Source: Labia minor
Lineage: Eukaryota; Arthropoda; Insecta; Dermaptera; Spongiphoridae
Direction: 5' to 3'
Length of the DNA: 64,000 nucleotides
Assembly (NCBI GenBank): GCA_963082975.1
Contig: OY720350.1
Coordinates: 22,167,875-22,231,874 of the forward strand
The translations under genes and the position numbers were made by a program. A model generated the notes under the pieces. The model did no database searches and was not told where the DNA came from. It worked only from the letters and a program-made list of their open reading frames with translations. Positions 50,086 to 62,189 of the stretch are shown in pieces (position 1 is the stretch's first letter; every line of letters starts with the position of its first letter).

Positions 50086-51946
50086 AAAAAATCTAGATAT
50101 TATAATGATAAAAATACATAATTATCACATGGGATTCTACATTTTATTATACATACATTGTCCTTGAATACTTCCTAAAAAGCTTCTCCCTGTTTTTCAA
50201 TTAACGTTTTATTCATCTTGCCTCATCTCATCTTTATATTATTATGTAAATATATTTATATACATACTACGTATAATAACAGATAATATGCAATAATCTG
50301 CATATGATTTTACTTTTTTTATTTTTATCTTTTAAGTTATTATTAATAAAACAAAAATATTAATCAAAGTTGACAAATAAAAATTAGTTTAATTTTTTTA
50401 AAAATACCTATATGGATATATTAATTAAATTTATTAGCTATATATATATATATATATAAATATAACAATGTTATGTTTGTTTGTGTATGCTTCAAAAGCT
50501 CAAAATGTTCTTCATAGATTGAACTCAAATTTTAAATACGATAAATAACCAGCATCAATGATCGTTTATATTTATTTTTCATATCAGTAACAACAACAAA
50601 ACAGGTATGTACCAGTGACCGCGCCATCTGATGGGAATGAGGGGAACTCTCGCCATACTAGCTAACAACAATCGCAGTCACATGCGAAACAATGTTTTAT
50701 TTTTTTTTTGTTTATAAACAATGTTATTGGGAACTTTAATCGAGGTATTTTTAGGTTATTGATTCACGATTGAACTACACGTTTCATCAAATCGTAAGTA
50801 GAGGTTATGCTTTATATGAGAAATGGTAAGACAAAATATTAATTTTCTGCAGTAACCGATTTGATTTGTTCTCAATGGAATGAACGCGACAAAATAAAAT
50901 AAAAATATAAATTTATGAATTCGAATCACTTAAAAAATTAACAAATGCATGTGTAGTTCCAAAAGTTTTTTGTATTTAAAAAAAATGACTTTTGTGAGGA
51001 GGTAGTTAAAATTGAAATTTAAATATAAAATACAATATTAAATTCATTAAAACAAAATAATGAAATTATAATATTACATTCTTCAAAACCACTATTTACT
51101 AAATAAGGAAGTGAATGTCCTTTTATAATTATGTTTAAATTCATTTATATAATAGATTAACATATCTAGTAATTATTTTGATATTTAACAGATATGATTA
51201 TTCGATTTATTTTTATTTAATTATTTTTTTTTCTTCTTGACTAACCATTTCCTGTATAAATATAAATAAACAGTAAAAAAGAAAAATACTAAAATAGGAA
51301 GTTGAAAATCCAAAGTTAACCGGTTCGTTTCAACTTCTATTTAGCTTCAACTAATCGTTTCTAATAAACTTGACCTGGATGCCTCTTTTTTTCATTTCGT
51401 TCATTTTCTCCCACTCTCCCTCACCATATCAACTTTTTGTTCTTTCATTTCAATTTTATATCATTTATAGACTTATAAAGACTCATTGATAATTTTATTT
51501 CCCTTATAGACTTTTTAAATGAATTTATTTAATTCATGTCAAGTTCAAATTCAAATATTAATTAAAATATAAATTATTAAATGTTTAATTTTTTAATTAA
51601 ATTTAAAAATTAAAGATTGGGCTGACAGCTCTCGTTGAATTAGAGATTTTCCTGAAAGATAAATTTTTATTATACTTAATTTAATATTTTATCTAAATTA
51701 AATTAAAATATTAATAAATAATTTATATTATGAAATATAAGTTATTTATTTATTTGTTTATTAACACAGTAAAACGTTTAACTCAAATGAGGAGATCAAA
51801 AGTCACTTGAATCAGTTCCAGCGAAGAAAACAAATTTTATTTCTAAGATGGCGAATGGTATTCGATGAGAATAGACACTATTTAAATGAATAAAATACTA
51901 ATTTTCTATATAGAAATAGTTTTCTATTTTTATACAAAAGCAAAAC
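50086..51946. other. AT-rich, no gene seen
   Basis: A GC-richer block at about 50600-50690 is unrecognised. No open frame of note. Confidence 0.5.
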
Positions 51947-53165
51947 AAAACAGATGCGGTAGAAAAATTAATCCAAGCAGGAAAAGAGGTGGGGCTTGAT
52001 ATTAATAGTGCTAAGACAAAATATTTAGTAGAAGAGATGAATAGTATTATCACACAGAATCTTAATATACAAAATATAGAATTTCAAAATATAGAAAAAT
52101 TTAAATACTTAGGATCTGAAATAACGAAGGATAATAATATTCGAGAAGAATTTAAATTGAGGTTGCAATACGGGTAACTCCTGTTATCATGCAGTAAAGG
52201 GGCTTATCTCTTCAAAATTATTATCAAAGAGAATCAAAATTAAAATATAGAAAACAATTATTAGTTGTATTATATGAGTTTTGAGACATGGACTATAACT
52301 CTGGAAGATGTGAGTAGATTTAGAGTATTTGAAAATAGGGTTGTTTGAATTAATGAAGAATTAATGGGCCAAAGAAAGATGAGGTTTTCGAGGAATGGCG
52401 GAAACTGAATAATGAGGATTTGCATGACCTCTATGCATCTCTAAACATTGTTAGGAGGACTAAGAATGGTTGAGGATGACGAAGTATATACTAAGTTGTT
52501 CAATAAGTTCGCTGAATTTTTTTGTCTAATTGATTCGAAATGTTAGAATAATAGTCCGAATTGATTGTTTTGCAAGTTTAGAGGTAATCTATAAACAAAA
52601 TTCCTTTTGTATCCCAAAAAACTAATGCTAACACTTTTTTGGCTGATTTTTGCATACGAACTCGCTTCGGCGCTGAAGAACCGTGTTCACACTACTCCTT
52701 AGCCTCCTCTTTTGATTCAGGATCATGATGGTAGACTCAAGTTTCATCCATTGTGATAGATCGCTTTTATTCTTCTTAAAACGCTCCAAATGTTGCTGGC
52801 AAAGTGTTTTTGCTTCATCGTTTGAGAATGCGGCACCCATTTTGAACATAGTATTTTGAAACCCAAATTAACACTCAAAATATTGCTCACTCTGCCCAAT
52901 AAAATGCCTAAAGCCTCTGTTAAATCTCTTTCAGTCTAATATTAAATAATAGATGGCGTTCCACGAACTAATTGAATAACCTAGTATTTGTGGTGAAACC
53001 GGTTGGGAGACATGCGTTTGGAAGACCAGGGACGGAGGGTGAATCATGGAGGAAGAGACGTGAGAGAGATGAAAGAAAATAGAAGTTGAATGGGTGTAGT
53101 ACTTGGAGGAATGTTGTTGTTGCGGCTAAGAACATTCGTGTAAAGTAGAGTCACAGAGAGAGAGA
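51947..53165 (+). pseudogene. RTE-like LINE 3' fragment, split by a mariner
   Basis: 51960-52175 reads AVEKLIQAGKEVGLDINSAK, then KFKYLGSEITKDNNIREEF, typical of the reverse transcriptase thumb. 52180-52480 continues in broken frames (CYHAVKGLISSKL; EEWRKLNNEDLHDLY). After the insertion 52491-52984 it resumes with GRHAFGRPG and NVVVAAKN. It ends AGAGTCAC followed by a GA microsatellite at 53154-53172. Confidence 0.85.
52491..52984 (-). mobile_element. mariner relic inserted in LINE fragment
   Basis: TA flanks (52489-52490 and 52985-52986). The ends CTAAGTTGTTCAATAAGTTC and, inverted, CTAGGTTATTCAATTAGTTC are similar. The minus-strand frame 52628-52849 keeps a transposase stretch around the first catalytic region (LERFKKNKSD; RRSEFVCKNQPKK), with the DETW motif mutated. 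Confidence 0.83.
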
Positions 53166-53172
53166 GAGAGGA

Positions 53173-54115
53173 TATGAAAATAGGATTTAGATACTTTCCA
53201 AAAAACCTATTATAAGTAAAATATTATTTTTGCAAAAAATAAGAGGATTCTTTTTCAAATAATTTTAAATAAATTAATCGAAATTTATAGCTCGAGTGTC
53301 TTCTTCTAAGCTTGGATTCTTATCTCTTAATGAATTCAATTCACATAGACTCACCCATACATCAAACTTTGTTAGATAAGATAGATATTTTATGTACATT
53401 ATTAATTCTAGTAAATCTTCAACTATCATTTTCATCCCGGATGTGACAATTGATTATGCCTAAAAGTGCCTAGAACAACATTTTTTATATTTAAATATAA
53501 AAAAAAAAAAATATTACCAAAACCAGTCTTCAAGAAATATTAAAATAAATAATTCAAAATTTTAAATTAATCAATTCTCAACACCACTATTTATATTATG
53601 AATGTGCAAATTTCAAAATAATTCTAGAATGGATATTTGACCATGGTTTCCAAATTTATTTTTCCTATTGGAACATAAATAGAATATGCAAATTATAATA
53701 TAAAGGTTTAAACTTTTTTTATTATAATGTATTATATTCTGTCAAAAATAAAAATGTTGAAAAACTAGAAATGATGAGTGAACATTAATAAAAGTCAGTA
53801 ATATATTTTATCACCTGAATATTTATTATTAATCTTAAATTACATTTAAAAATGAAAAAAAAAAATAATTAAAATTTAATTCCTATAGGATTGTGTTCTG
53901 TGTGGGATGCTTATGCAATCTTCACACACGCTTCAGAAAACCAAAGCATCGTGAAATGATACCTTTTTTTACATTGTCATGGTCATTGTATTTAGCTCTT
54001 AATTCTTATTTGATTCGTGAGAATAAATTATTTATTTTCTTTTTAAACATTGAAAATATCCTTTTAAACTTTTATTAAAGATTTTACATTAGTTTTATAA
54101 AAAAATAGATCATAC
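53173..54115. other. AT-rich with one exon-like segment
   Basis: At 53890 a TTCCTATAG acceptor precedes an open segment reading DCVLCGMLMQSSHTLQKTK that then stops. This could be a terminal exon on the plus strand. No family was recognised and no partner exon found, so no gene is called. Confidence 0.35.
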
Positions 54116-54553
54116 ATAGAAAATGAACATGACTCATTTCGAGAGGCTCATCTGTCACTAGTTTATGTATGAATTATCATGACATTTCGTCCATTCGTTT
54201 ACAAGCTACAGTCGTTTGAGTGACTCTACTTTCACCTTCATAAGAAAAATGGAAAACAGGAATATCGCGTCTTGATAAACTGTTGATCTTGAAGGAGCAG
54301 ATGTGGGATAACATTTCTGCAACCACTGCAATGATTGTTGACAAGTTTTTCCCATTAAAAACAATGTTTAATCAAGACGCGATATTCCTGTTTTTCCATT
54401 TTTCTTATGAAGGCGAAAGTAGCGTCACTCAAACGACTGTAGCTTGTAAACGAATGGACGAAATGTCTAGTGACAGATGAGCCTCTCGAAATGAGTCATG
54501 TTCATTTTCTAGTGGCGTCACCTATTGAAAAATCCGGGACTTTTCAGCCCATG
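54116..54553 (-). mobile_element. mariner-derived foldback element
   Basis: The right end TGGGCTGAAAAGTCCCGG (inverted) abuts TA. The minus strand then has a 5' UTR and an ATG at 54400 reading MEKQEYRVLIKHCF, the N-terminus of a mariner transposase. The same UTR and start occur inverted at 54116-54285, so the two arms form a stem of about 150 bp around a loop of about 85 bp. The left arm lacks the terminal repeat. The plus-strand frame 54283-54480 is a shadow. Confidence 0.82.
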
Positions 54554-55366
54554 TATATATATAATATATATATATGTATTAGTTTGTTAAATATTGATCA
54601 AAATTGGTGTATAATGTTCAAGATATATAGGTACTTATACATTTTTATAAAAAATACATTTTTATTACATTTATATCTGAATCGGTTATTGATATTTATT
54701 AAATTTTAAAAATATATATAACCCATATTATATATATACCTCTAAATAAATCAATAAGTCGTTAAAATTGGAAAATATTTTTATAACTTTTTATTAGAAA
54801 GAATGAGAGTATTTCTTACCGATACCCCCTCTTTCAATAAAATATAAAAATAGGTTGATTTATAAATGAAACGGCATTTTTGAGTGAAAATACCAATTAT
54901 TCTTTAAATTAATAATTGAATATATTATAGTATAATAATATTTTAAAGAATATTTAAACGACATGGATGTTCAATTAAGACAGTTTAATTATTTCATACG
55001 ATTGGTGTAGGTATACCTATATACGTATAAAAAAGATTATTTTCAAACGATTAACATCAACCTTGACAGTCATAATATGAAATTTTATATCTCACATTAT
55101 TATTAGATAAATATCTTACAAAAATAAAATACTTTTGGAATTTTTCATGTAAACATTTCTTATGCAATTGAATAAGAATATAAATTATGAAAACAAAAAT
55201 GATAAATATGATTTAATTCACATTAGAGAGATTAATAATTTTATTAATTATGATAATTTTTAAATTTTTATTGGAAGTAGTATTCTATTGTAATTTGATG
55301 GCAATATTTAAATTAAAAAGGCTAGCTGGTTTACTCTCATTTTTTTTTCTAATTTTCTTAATTTTT
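54554..55366. other. AT-rich, no gene seen
   Basis: No coding or repeat family recognised. Confidence 0.55.
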
Positions 55367-55890
55367 ACAGACCGACGATAGGGAGGGAAGGTATTGTTTT
55401 CACACCAAATTTCACATGAGATTTTTACATATTTCCACACGAATCATGCATTTTGTTAATAGAAAAAAGCATTTTTAACATGATGTCTATCCGTCCGTCC
55501 GTCTGTACATTGTGTTTCCGTATAGCTCGAAAGGCTCAACGGATTTTGATAAAATTTGGTATATTTACTTAATGCATCATTAGCATGAATTCAGAAACTT
55601 TGGTCTATATCTGGAAACTGGAAGTGGTAGTTTACAAATTAATTTATTAATTTATTTTAGTTTATTAATTTTATATTCATTGTCGGAAAATATTTCACTT
55701 AAAATATAGTAGTAATTAATAATTGAATAATTAAACTAAAAATAAATAAAAACAAGATAATATAATTTAGTCATTTTAATTCAAGTTTTTAAAATATTTT
55801 TTTTATACTTTATATATATATATATATAAATTGTTTGGAAATTAATTTATTTCAAATCGTCGATCAGTTCTATGCCTGGCGACAGCTCAT
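55367..55890 (+). mobile_element. Family A copy, degenerate
   Basis: Starts ACCGACGATAGGGAGGGAAG. It contains the GTCC tract at 55490-55502, the 'ggctcaacggattttgat' block and the tail 'gaaattaatttatttcaaat'. It ends CGTCGATCAG...CCTGGCGACAG with a decayed hairpin. The middle is diverged. Confidence 0.7.
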
Positions 55891-57465
55891 TTTCATGATG
55901 AAACTTTAAAACTACCATAAGGTCTAATTAACAAATTAATTAATATTTTTACTAGAAGAATAATTATAAATGTAATGAATAAATTGTAATGCAATATTAA
56001 TTAATTAAGGTGAGGATATATAAATAAAAATTCAAAATATATTTTTTCAAGCACCTTTTCATTTTTCCTATTATATAATCCAATAAGAAAAGGAATAATT
56101 TAAGAGAAAATAAACATATAGTCTCAATGCATCTGATTACAATATTGCATTTGATTAAAAGGACAAAAAATTATAATGGCATTGTAACTTCAATTAAACG
56201 TTGATTATTTATTTAATTAGTATACTTTTTATTATTATCAAAGGGGGTATGTAATAATAATTCATTTTTTTTTCATGACATGTCTAAATATTTATGAGTA
56301 ATTGAATGCAAGTTCATAAAAAAAAAACTGTCTCAAAAGCAGTTGAATGAAACGAAGCTGCGGCATTCGAACTTTTACTTTCTCCTACCTGTTGACCCAG
56401 ATAAGGTCAAGGCATTCTTTCATGACTCTTGACACGCGACCACTCTGCACTTGAATTAGATGCCGTCTATATAATCTAGAAAATCACTCAATCACTCTGT
56501 CAAGTAGTCAACACACTTAATAAAAACAAAGATAAATTCATAAGTGGATGGGTGAACGTTTTTCAATTATTTTTCTTTATCATTTTTCTTTATAAGTGTT
56601 TAAATATCAAGAGCTTCTTGAATAATTTTAATGATTATTTTTTTTCTAATTATATACCTTGTATATATATATATATAATTATATATAAGATATATATGTA
56701 TATACATAGATATATAAAAGTTATATAATCAAATCAAATTGAAATTGTGAAATCATAAGTTTAATCACCAATTCATTAATTAAAAAACTTTTCTATATTA
56801 ATTTTTCCTAATTAATATTTTTACTTCAATTATTATTTTGTCTTGATATAGGCTTAATCTTTGAAATATACATACAATAAATAATTACAATAAAATCATT
56901 CAAGAAATATGTCAGGCTTAAACTTATTTAATGATACTGGCTGATCAAACAAAAATTGAAAACTACCACTCACAAAAAAACTACAATATCGGAGTAATAG
57001 AGACTAAATACAGGGGTTTCCAAATAAAAGATATACTATGAATAATCTCATGTAGTTCATGACATGCCCCTTAAACATTTATTTAGTAAACGATTAAAAA
57101 TTAAAAATTACAGCCTATGACTTAATAATATTTCAAAATCCCCCATCAGACTCCGATAAACTCAAATACAATTATAAATACTAAAACCACACGATCTGCA
57201 CTATAAAATAAACACAATAACGTTCAACACAAAATTGAAGGTTTTTTACAAATTTTTATTAATAATCAGTAGTCACACAGCCCTAATTTATCCTTCCATT
57301 TTACCCCCTCTCCTCTCTTCTTTTCCATACACATACATAAAACTTAATTAATCTCCTCAACACCATACCCTTATTTAATGTATTCTTTGACGTATTATTG
57401 TTTTTAGTCACGTGTATATAAAAAGAAAGATAAATAAAAAAATATTAATATTTAATATTTAAGTC
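55891..57465. other. AT-rich, no confident gene
   Basis: Contains the promoter-like stretch above and TA repeats at 56660-56720. No open frame of note. Confidence 0.5.
56468..56560 (+). promoter_or_regulatory. Possible core promoter
   Basis: CTATATAAT at about 56468-56476 is followed about 30 bp later by initiator-like CTGTCAAGT, then a leader and ATGG|GTGAAC, a start codon directly followed by a potential donor. This layout occurs in insect genes with very short first coding exons. No downstream exon was identified, so this is tentative. Confidence 0.25.
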
Positions 57466-57659
57466 CAGTGCTCCGCAACCGGTGTGACGCGGCACACTGG
57501 TTTGCCTTAAAGGAGATACATGAATATAAGAAATTTATATTTTTTTGATTTATAATTATATTATATGCGGATTTCTAAGTTTCATTTGATCGCGGCGGCA
57601 CACCTGTATCTCCTTTAAGGCAAACCAGTGTGCCGCGTCACACCGGTTGCGGAGCACTG
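57466..57659. mobile_element. hAT-type palindromic MITE, 194 bp
   Basis: CAGTGCTCCGCAACCGGTGT and its inverse form the ends. About 65 bp on each side are almost perfectly complementary. Perfect 8-bp duplication TTTAAGTC (57458-57465 and 57660-57667). Confidence 0.95.
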
Positions 57660-58140
57660 TTTAAGTCTATGGGGATACAATATTTATAAATTTACGTTGG
57701 TATGCAGTCAGTAAGCCTCAGAAATAAAATATTAAGTATTAATATTCTTTTTCCAAAGATGAAATTTTAATAAAACAAATTGGATTATATCACGTGATAA
57801 CATACATATATCTTATATATAAAATTCTCGTGTCACAAAACTTTGAAATCATACTCCTCCGAAACGGCTGGACCGATTCTTATGAAATTTTTTATGTATA
57901 TTCAGTAGGTCTCAGGGCATGTCAGACTTCCTTTAGAAAACCGCTAATTGGTAAGGTGTGTCCAGGAAATGCTAATTAATTAAAAATAGTTTAGTTACCA
58001 TACTAGCTCATAGAGGCGCTGGTGGCGATAATTTGAAATTTGCTCAGAATTTAAAAATTATTGTAATATTTCACTTTTTATTTTAAATTCTAATGTTCAA
58101 ATATCAATTCAATTATATTAAATTGGTGGTTGTTTTTATT

Positions 58141-58280
58141 TATAACGGAATTTTGTAAATTAAACCACACATATTGATATTTGCTACTTCTGCAATCGAA
58201 ACGTGTATATTTTTGTATTTTTTGAATAAATTTACAATAACAAATATCAAAATGTGGTTTAATTTATAAAATTCCGTTAT
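58141..58280. mobile_element. Palindromic MITE within Helitron 1
   Basis: ATAACGGAATTTTGTAAATT and its inverse at the right end, with 'aaaccacacatattgatattt' arms that pair. About 140 bp. Short flanks only, family unknown. Confidence 0.6.
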
Positions 58281-59034
58281 CAATTCAATTAAATAATTTA
58301 TTCTAAAAGTTCTCATTTTAATTTATTTAATAAAACATTTAGATTATATATAACTTAATTTTTATTTATTCTTTCTATATATTGGAATATTTCTTCTTTT
58401 CTATTTGAAAGTGAAAGCTTAAAAAAACAGAATATATTATTTTTAATGTTTTATGAATACAAAAATATTTTCAAAACGTAAATTAAAATAACTAAATTAT
58501 ATTATTTTTGATTTTGTATCAATTATTATTACAAATATATTTTAAGTGCAAAAATGATTTCTTGGTTAATTAAAATATGTTTTTTAGACAAATGATATAA
58601 ACGAGATGTTTTAAATTTATGTCTTTTTTATATTTAGTATTTTTTTAAAATTAAAATTTGTTTTAAATCAAAATTATTGTATTCAATTATATTTTTTTAA
58701 TAATAGGCTTCTTTTTTTATTTTTAATTTTTAATAAATTCTCTTTTTTGATATGATATTAATAAAAAATAATATTAAATTATATATAAATTTAAAAATTA
58801 GAATATTTGAATTTTTTTAAATTTTAACAAATGTAATCAATCATATGCATAACGAATGGAAAATTTTGAAAATCAACTTTGTATTAAATTCAGAAAAAAA
58901 TACTGATACATATATAGAATATAATAGACCATTCGAATATAATTTAAAACTATTTCTCTCTTTCTATTTTAAATTTAAAAAAACGGAGTGTTAAGAAATT
59001 AAGATGCCTGGATAGGTAAATGGGCTGGAAGAGG

Positions 59035-59665
59035 AGGTAATTTATAATTTTCTTCTAATTCAGATTGAAATTAATGGTGATAAGAAAAAATATTTAGTAA
59101 CAAAATCTATATACAAAATGTAGAATTTGAATATGTAGAAAAATTGAATGTAATCACGAAGGATAATAATATTTGAGAACAATTTAAATCGAAGTTGTAA
59201 TCGGGAAACGCCTGTTATCATGCAGTAAAGAGGCTTATCTCATCAAAATTATTATCAAAAGGAATCAAAATTAAAATATATAAACCAATTATTTTGCCTG
59301 TTGTATTATATGGGTAGGACACAAGGTCTATGACCCTGGGAGATGAGAGTAGATTCAGAGTATTCTTTCCAGCATTTATTGGCCAAAGAAAGATGAGGTC
59401 ACCGGGGAATGGCGGAGACTGCATGACCTCTATGCATCTTCAGAAATAGTTAGGGTTATAAAAGCGAAAAAGCTGTGTTAGGCAGGGGACGTGGCTAGAA
59501 TGGGAGAGGAAAAAGATATTGGATTGGAAAACGTCCGCTTGGAAGACCAAGGACGTGTAGGAAGGGACGTAAGAGAGATGGGACAAGGGCTCAGGATAGG
59601 GACACTTGGAGAAATGTGGTTGCTGCGGCCAAGAACTTTCGAGTTCCTTAGAGTCACATAGATAG
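59035..59665 (+). pseudogene. RTE-like LINE 3' fragment captured by Helitron 1
   Basis: Frame-broken remnant of the reverse transcriptase C-terminus: KKKYLVTKS, PVIMQ, then GRKRDGTRAQDRDTWRNVVA, which is the clade's typical RPR...RD.WR end. It ends AGAGTCACATAGATAGATAG, a microsatellite tail. The minus-strand frames 59218-59784 are shadows of it. Confidence 0.85.
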
Positions 59666-59902
59666 ATAGATATAACATATACAATAATAATATATATAAT
59701 TAATTTAGTGATTAAATTAAAATGTATTTTAAATAAGAACACAAAAAGAAATGAATGTTTTATGTAATATACTGATTGAAACAAAATGGATGAAAACCTT
59801 TTACTCGGGGGGTACAGGGGGCGGAGCCCCCGTCTAGGTGCGGAGAGCGCCGAAGGCGCTCGGGGCAGCTAGTATATATATATATATATACATACATACA
59901 TA

Positions 59903-60703
59903 GGTGTAGAAGTATGAAACCGGAATTTCTCTAGCGATGGCCCTCGCTATCAGTTTAAAAACCGTAAGACCGTTTCTGTAGCGTCATCTTCTTACACCGG
60001 TATATTTTTCTATAATGTCAAATATATCGAGTTATGAGCCTACGAATGATTTGCGGATAACATTGGTTTTCTGCTATCATTTGAAGAAAACTGGTGTAGA
60101 ATCGCATAGAAAGCTTGTCGAAGCATACGGTGAACATGCTCTTGGCAAAACTCAATGTTTTAAAAAATTTAAAAGTGGTGATTTTGACGTGAGAAACCAC
60201 CGAAAAAGTGTATAATATATTATGAGCTACTAAAACCTGACGAAACCGTTAACACTGCTACCAACAACAAATGAACGATTTGAATCGAGCAATACGTGAA
60301 AAACGACCGGAATGTGCAAAAAGGCAACATAAAGTCATTTTGCTTAATGATAATGCTCCCTCACACACAGCAAAACGGGTCACGGATACAATCGAGACGT
60401 TCAGTACTTACTAGCACATGAGGCTTATTCTAAATTCTTTGCTCCGTCTGATTACCCACTAATCTCACCATTGGGAAATGCACTCGCCGAATAACACTTG
60501 GATTCGTATGAAAATGTACGAAAATGGCTCGATAACTGGTTCGCTTCAAAGGAAGAATTGTTATTTTGGCGTGCCATTCATAACCTACCGAAGAGGTGAG
60601 AAAAATGTATAAATTCCAATGGAGACTATTTTGAATAAAATATTTTTTATAATTTTCAAGTAACAGACATACAATTTTTACGTTTTCATAATTCTACACC
60701 TGG
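59903..60703 (+). mobile_element. mariner (mauritiana/Mos1-like), internally deleted
   Basis: Ends GGTGTAGAAGTATGAAA and, inverted, CCAGGTGTAGAATTATGAAA, between TA dinucleotides (59901-59902 and 60704-60705). The N-terminal transposase frame is 60015-60215 (MSNISSYEPTNDLRITLVFC ... FKSGDFDV). It stops, then jumps to the catalytic half in broken frames: LNDNAPSHTAKRV, SDYPLISPLGNALAE, WFASKEELLFW. The HTH/linker and first Asp region are deleted. It lies 30 bp from the Helitron 1 3' end. Confidence 0.9.
60015..60625 (+). pseudogene. Mos1-like mariner transposase remnant
   Basis: An open N-terminal segment of 66 codons is followed by a deletion and several stops. The second catalytic Asp (NDNAPSH) and the C-terminal 'LPKR-EKCINSNGDYFE' end remain. 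Not functional. Confidence 0.88.
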
Positions 60704-60705
60704 TA

Positions 60706-62189
60706 TTTATAGATATATAATTAAAAAAAAAGTTGTTGAATTTGATTTTTGAAAATTTGAATATATTATTGATTAAAAAAATAGGTTTTAGAAAAAAAAT
60801 CAAAGGGTTACAAAATTTAAGATGATGTTAGAACTCCAACAATTTTACAATCAATATCATCTACATGAAAAGAAGATGAGATGTTTCATAGCCATGAAAA
60901 ATCATAAATATAAATCTTACTTACTAATTTTAAATATGAATCTCTTAAAGGCTGACAAGAAGAGTTGATGTTCTTATCATGTTAATCCATATTTATATTT
61001 TAATTAATTTTAATCCTTCAAGTGTCACTAAAGATAATTCATAACCTGGGTCATCAGTTCTACCATAAATGTTAAATTGTTCATAATAAATATAAAATAT
61101 ATAATATACTATAACATACTATATAAAGATTATCTTTAGTATATGTTGTACGTAAAAGTAAACAAATTATCTAAAAGAATTTTTATTTCACTTACTCCCT
61201 TTCTCTCTTTCTTCCTTTTATTTTGCCCCTTTCGGGATTTAGTTCAAGGACCTAAAATAATAACGAACTGACCGTTACACTTTTTCTTTCACACAAGATT
61301 ATACACCATTTCTCTCCAATTAATTACCTATAAATAAATTTAATAATAAATATACCATTTATTTATTTATATTTAAAGGGTAAATAATAAGTAAACAAAG
61401 CAGTTATACTTAGTATATATATATAGTTAAATAAGTAAAAATAAAATCAAACAATAAGTATAAAATAGGCTAAGATTTGTACTGTAATTTCAAAGGATAT
61501 TAATTTTATTAAATCGTTATTGATTGTAAATTTTTTATTTTTAAAAAATAATTAGATTTAAAATTTTTTCATAATTGAAGAAAGATATTGGAATAATTTT
61601 TCCTATTTAGAAAATATTTTTTTCTTATAACGATTTACCATTTGAAAATTTTCTTTAAAGACATACAGTCTTTTGTAAAATAATATTTAGTTCATTCAGC
61701 ATAATTACTTACAAAGTTATTTATAAAAGAATTGATTAATTTTATATTAATCATAAATCAACTATAAATAGCTAACACAAATTCAAGTTCTAGACCTCTA
61801 AATATGATCAAATATTTTATTTATGTTATATGTAGGAATAGAATTAATTTGGAATTTAAGGACAAATTTAATAGATTCAATTTTTATTTAAGGAACTATT
61901 TCATAATAATTTTTATCAATGAAATGAAATGTATTTAACAAAGAATAATATTTTTTTTAAATTTATAAAATTTTTATAAAAAAAAAAAGTATTTTAGAAA
62001 TTTAATTATTTTATTGAAATGTTATTAAAAATAAACTCTAAATTGTCTGATTAAAATTATTAAATATCTATGTATTTTTTTTTGAACTTTAGATTGCGCC
62101 TTTTTGCGAGATTTGATTTTGAGAAAAAGATTTGTAATTCAACTTAATTAACAAAACTTCTTGGTTAGTTATTTATTTTTTTAAGGAAG
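60706..62189. other. AT-rich with one weak exon-like segment
   Basis: On the minus strand, 61197-61251 is bounded by ATTATTTTAG and GTAAGTG and reads VLELNPERGKIKGRKRERE. No family was recognised and low complexity makes it doubtful. No gene called. Confidence 0.35.

Larger units (their letters stand above)
57811..59872 (+). mobile_element. Helitron copy 1 (non-autonomous), 2062 bp
   Basis: The 5' end TCTTATATATAAAATTCTCG follows an A. The 3' end has the perfect hairpin GAGCGCC-GAA-GGCGCTC (59845-59861), then 11 nt ending CTAG before a T. These are the classic Helitron ends and A^T insertion. The subterminal 'aaacggctggaccgattctt' block is typical of arthropod Helitrons. Internal cargo: a palindromic MITE (58141-58280) and an RTE fragment (59035-59665). 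No Rep/helicase. Confidence 0.93.

Noticed and set aside
59440..59784. 114-codon minus-strand open frame, longest in the window
   Set aside because: Antisense shadow of the captured LINE fragment in Helitron 1.
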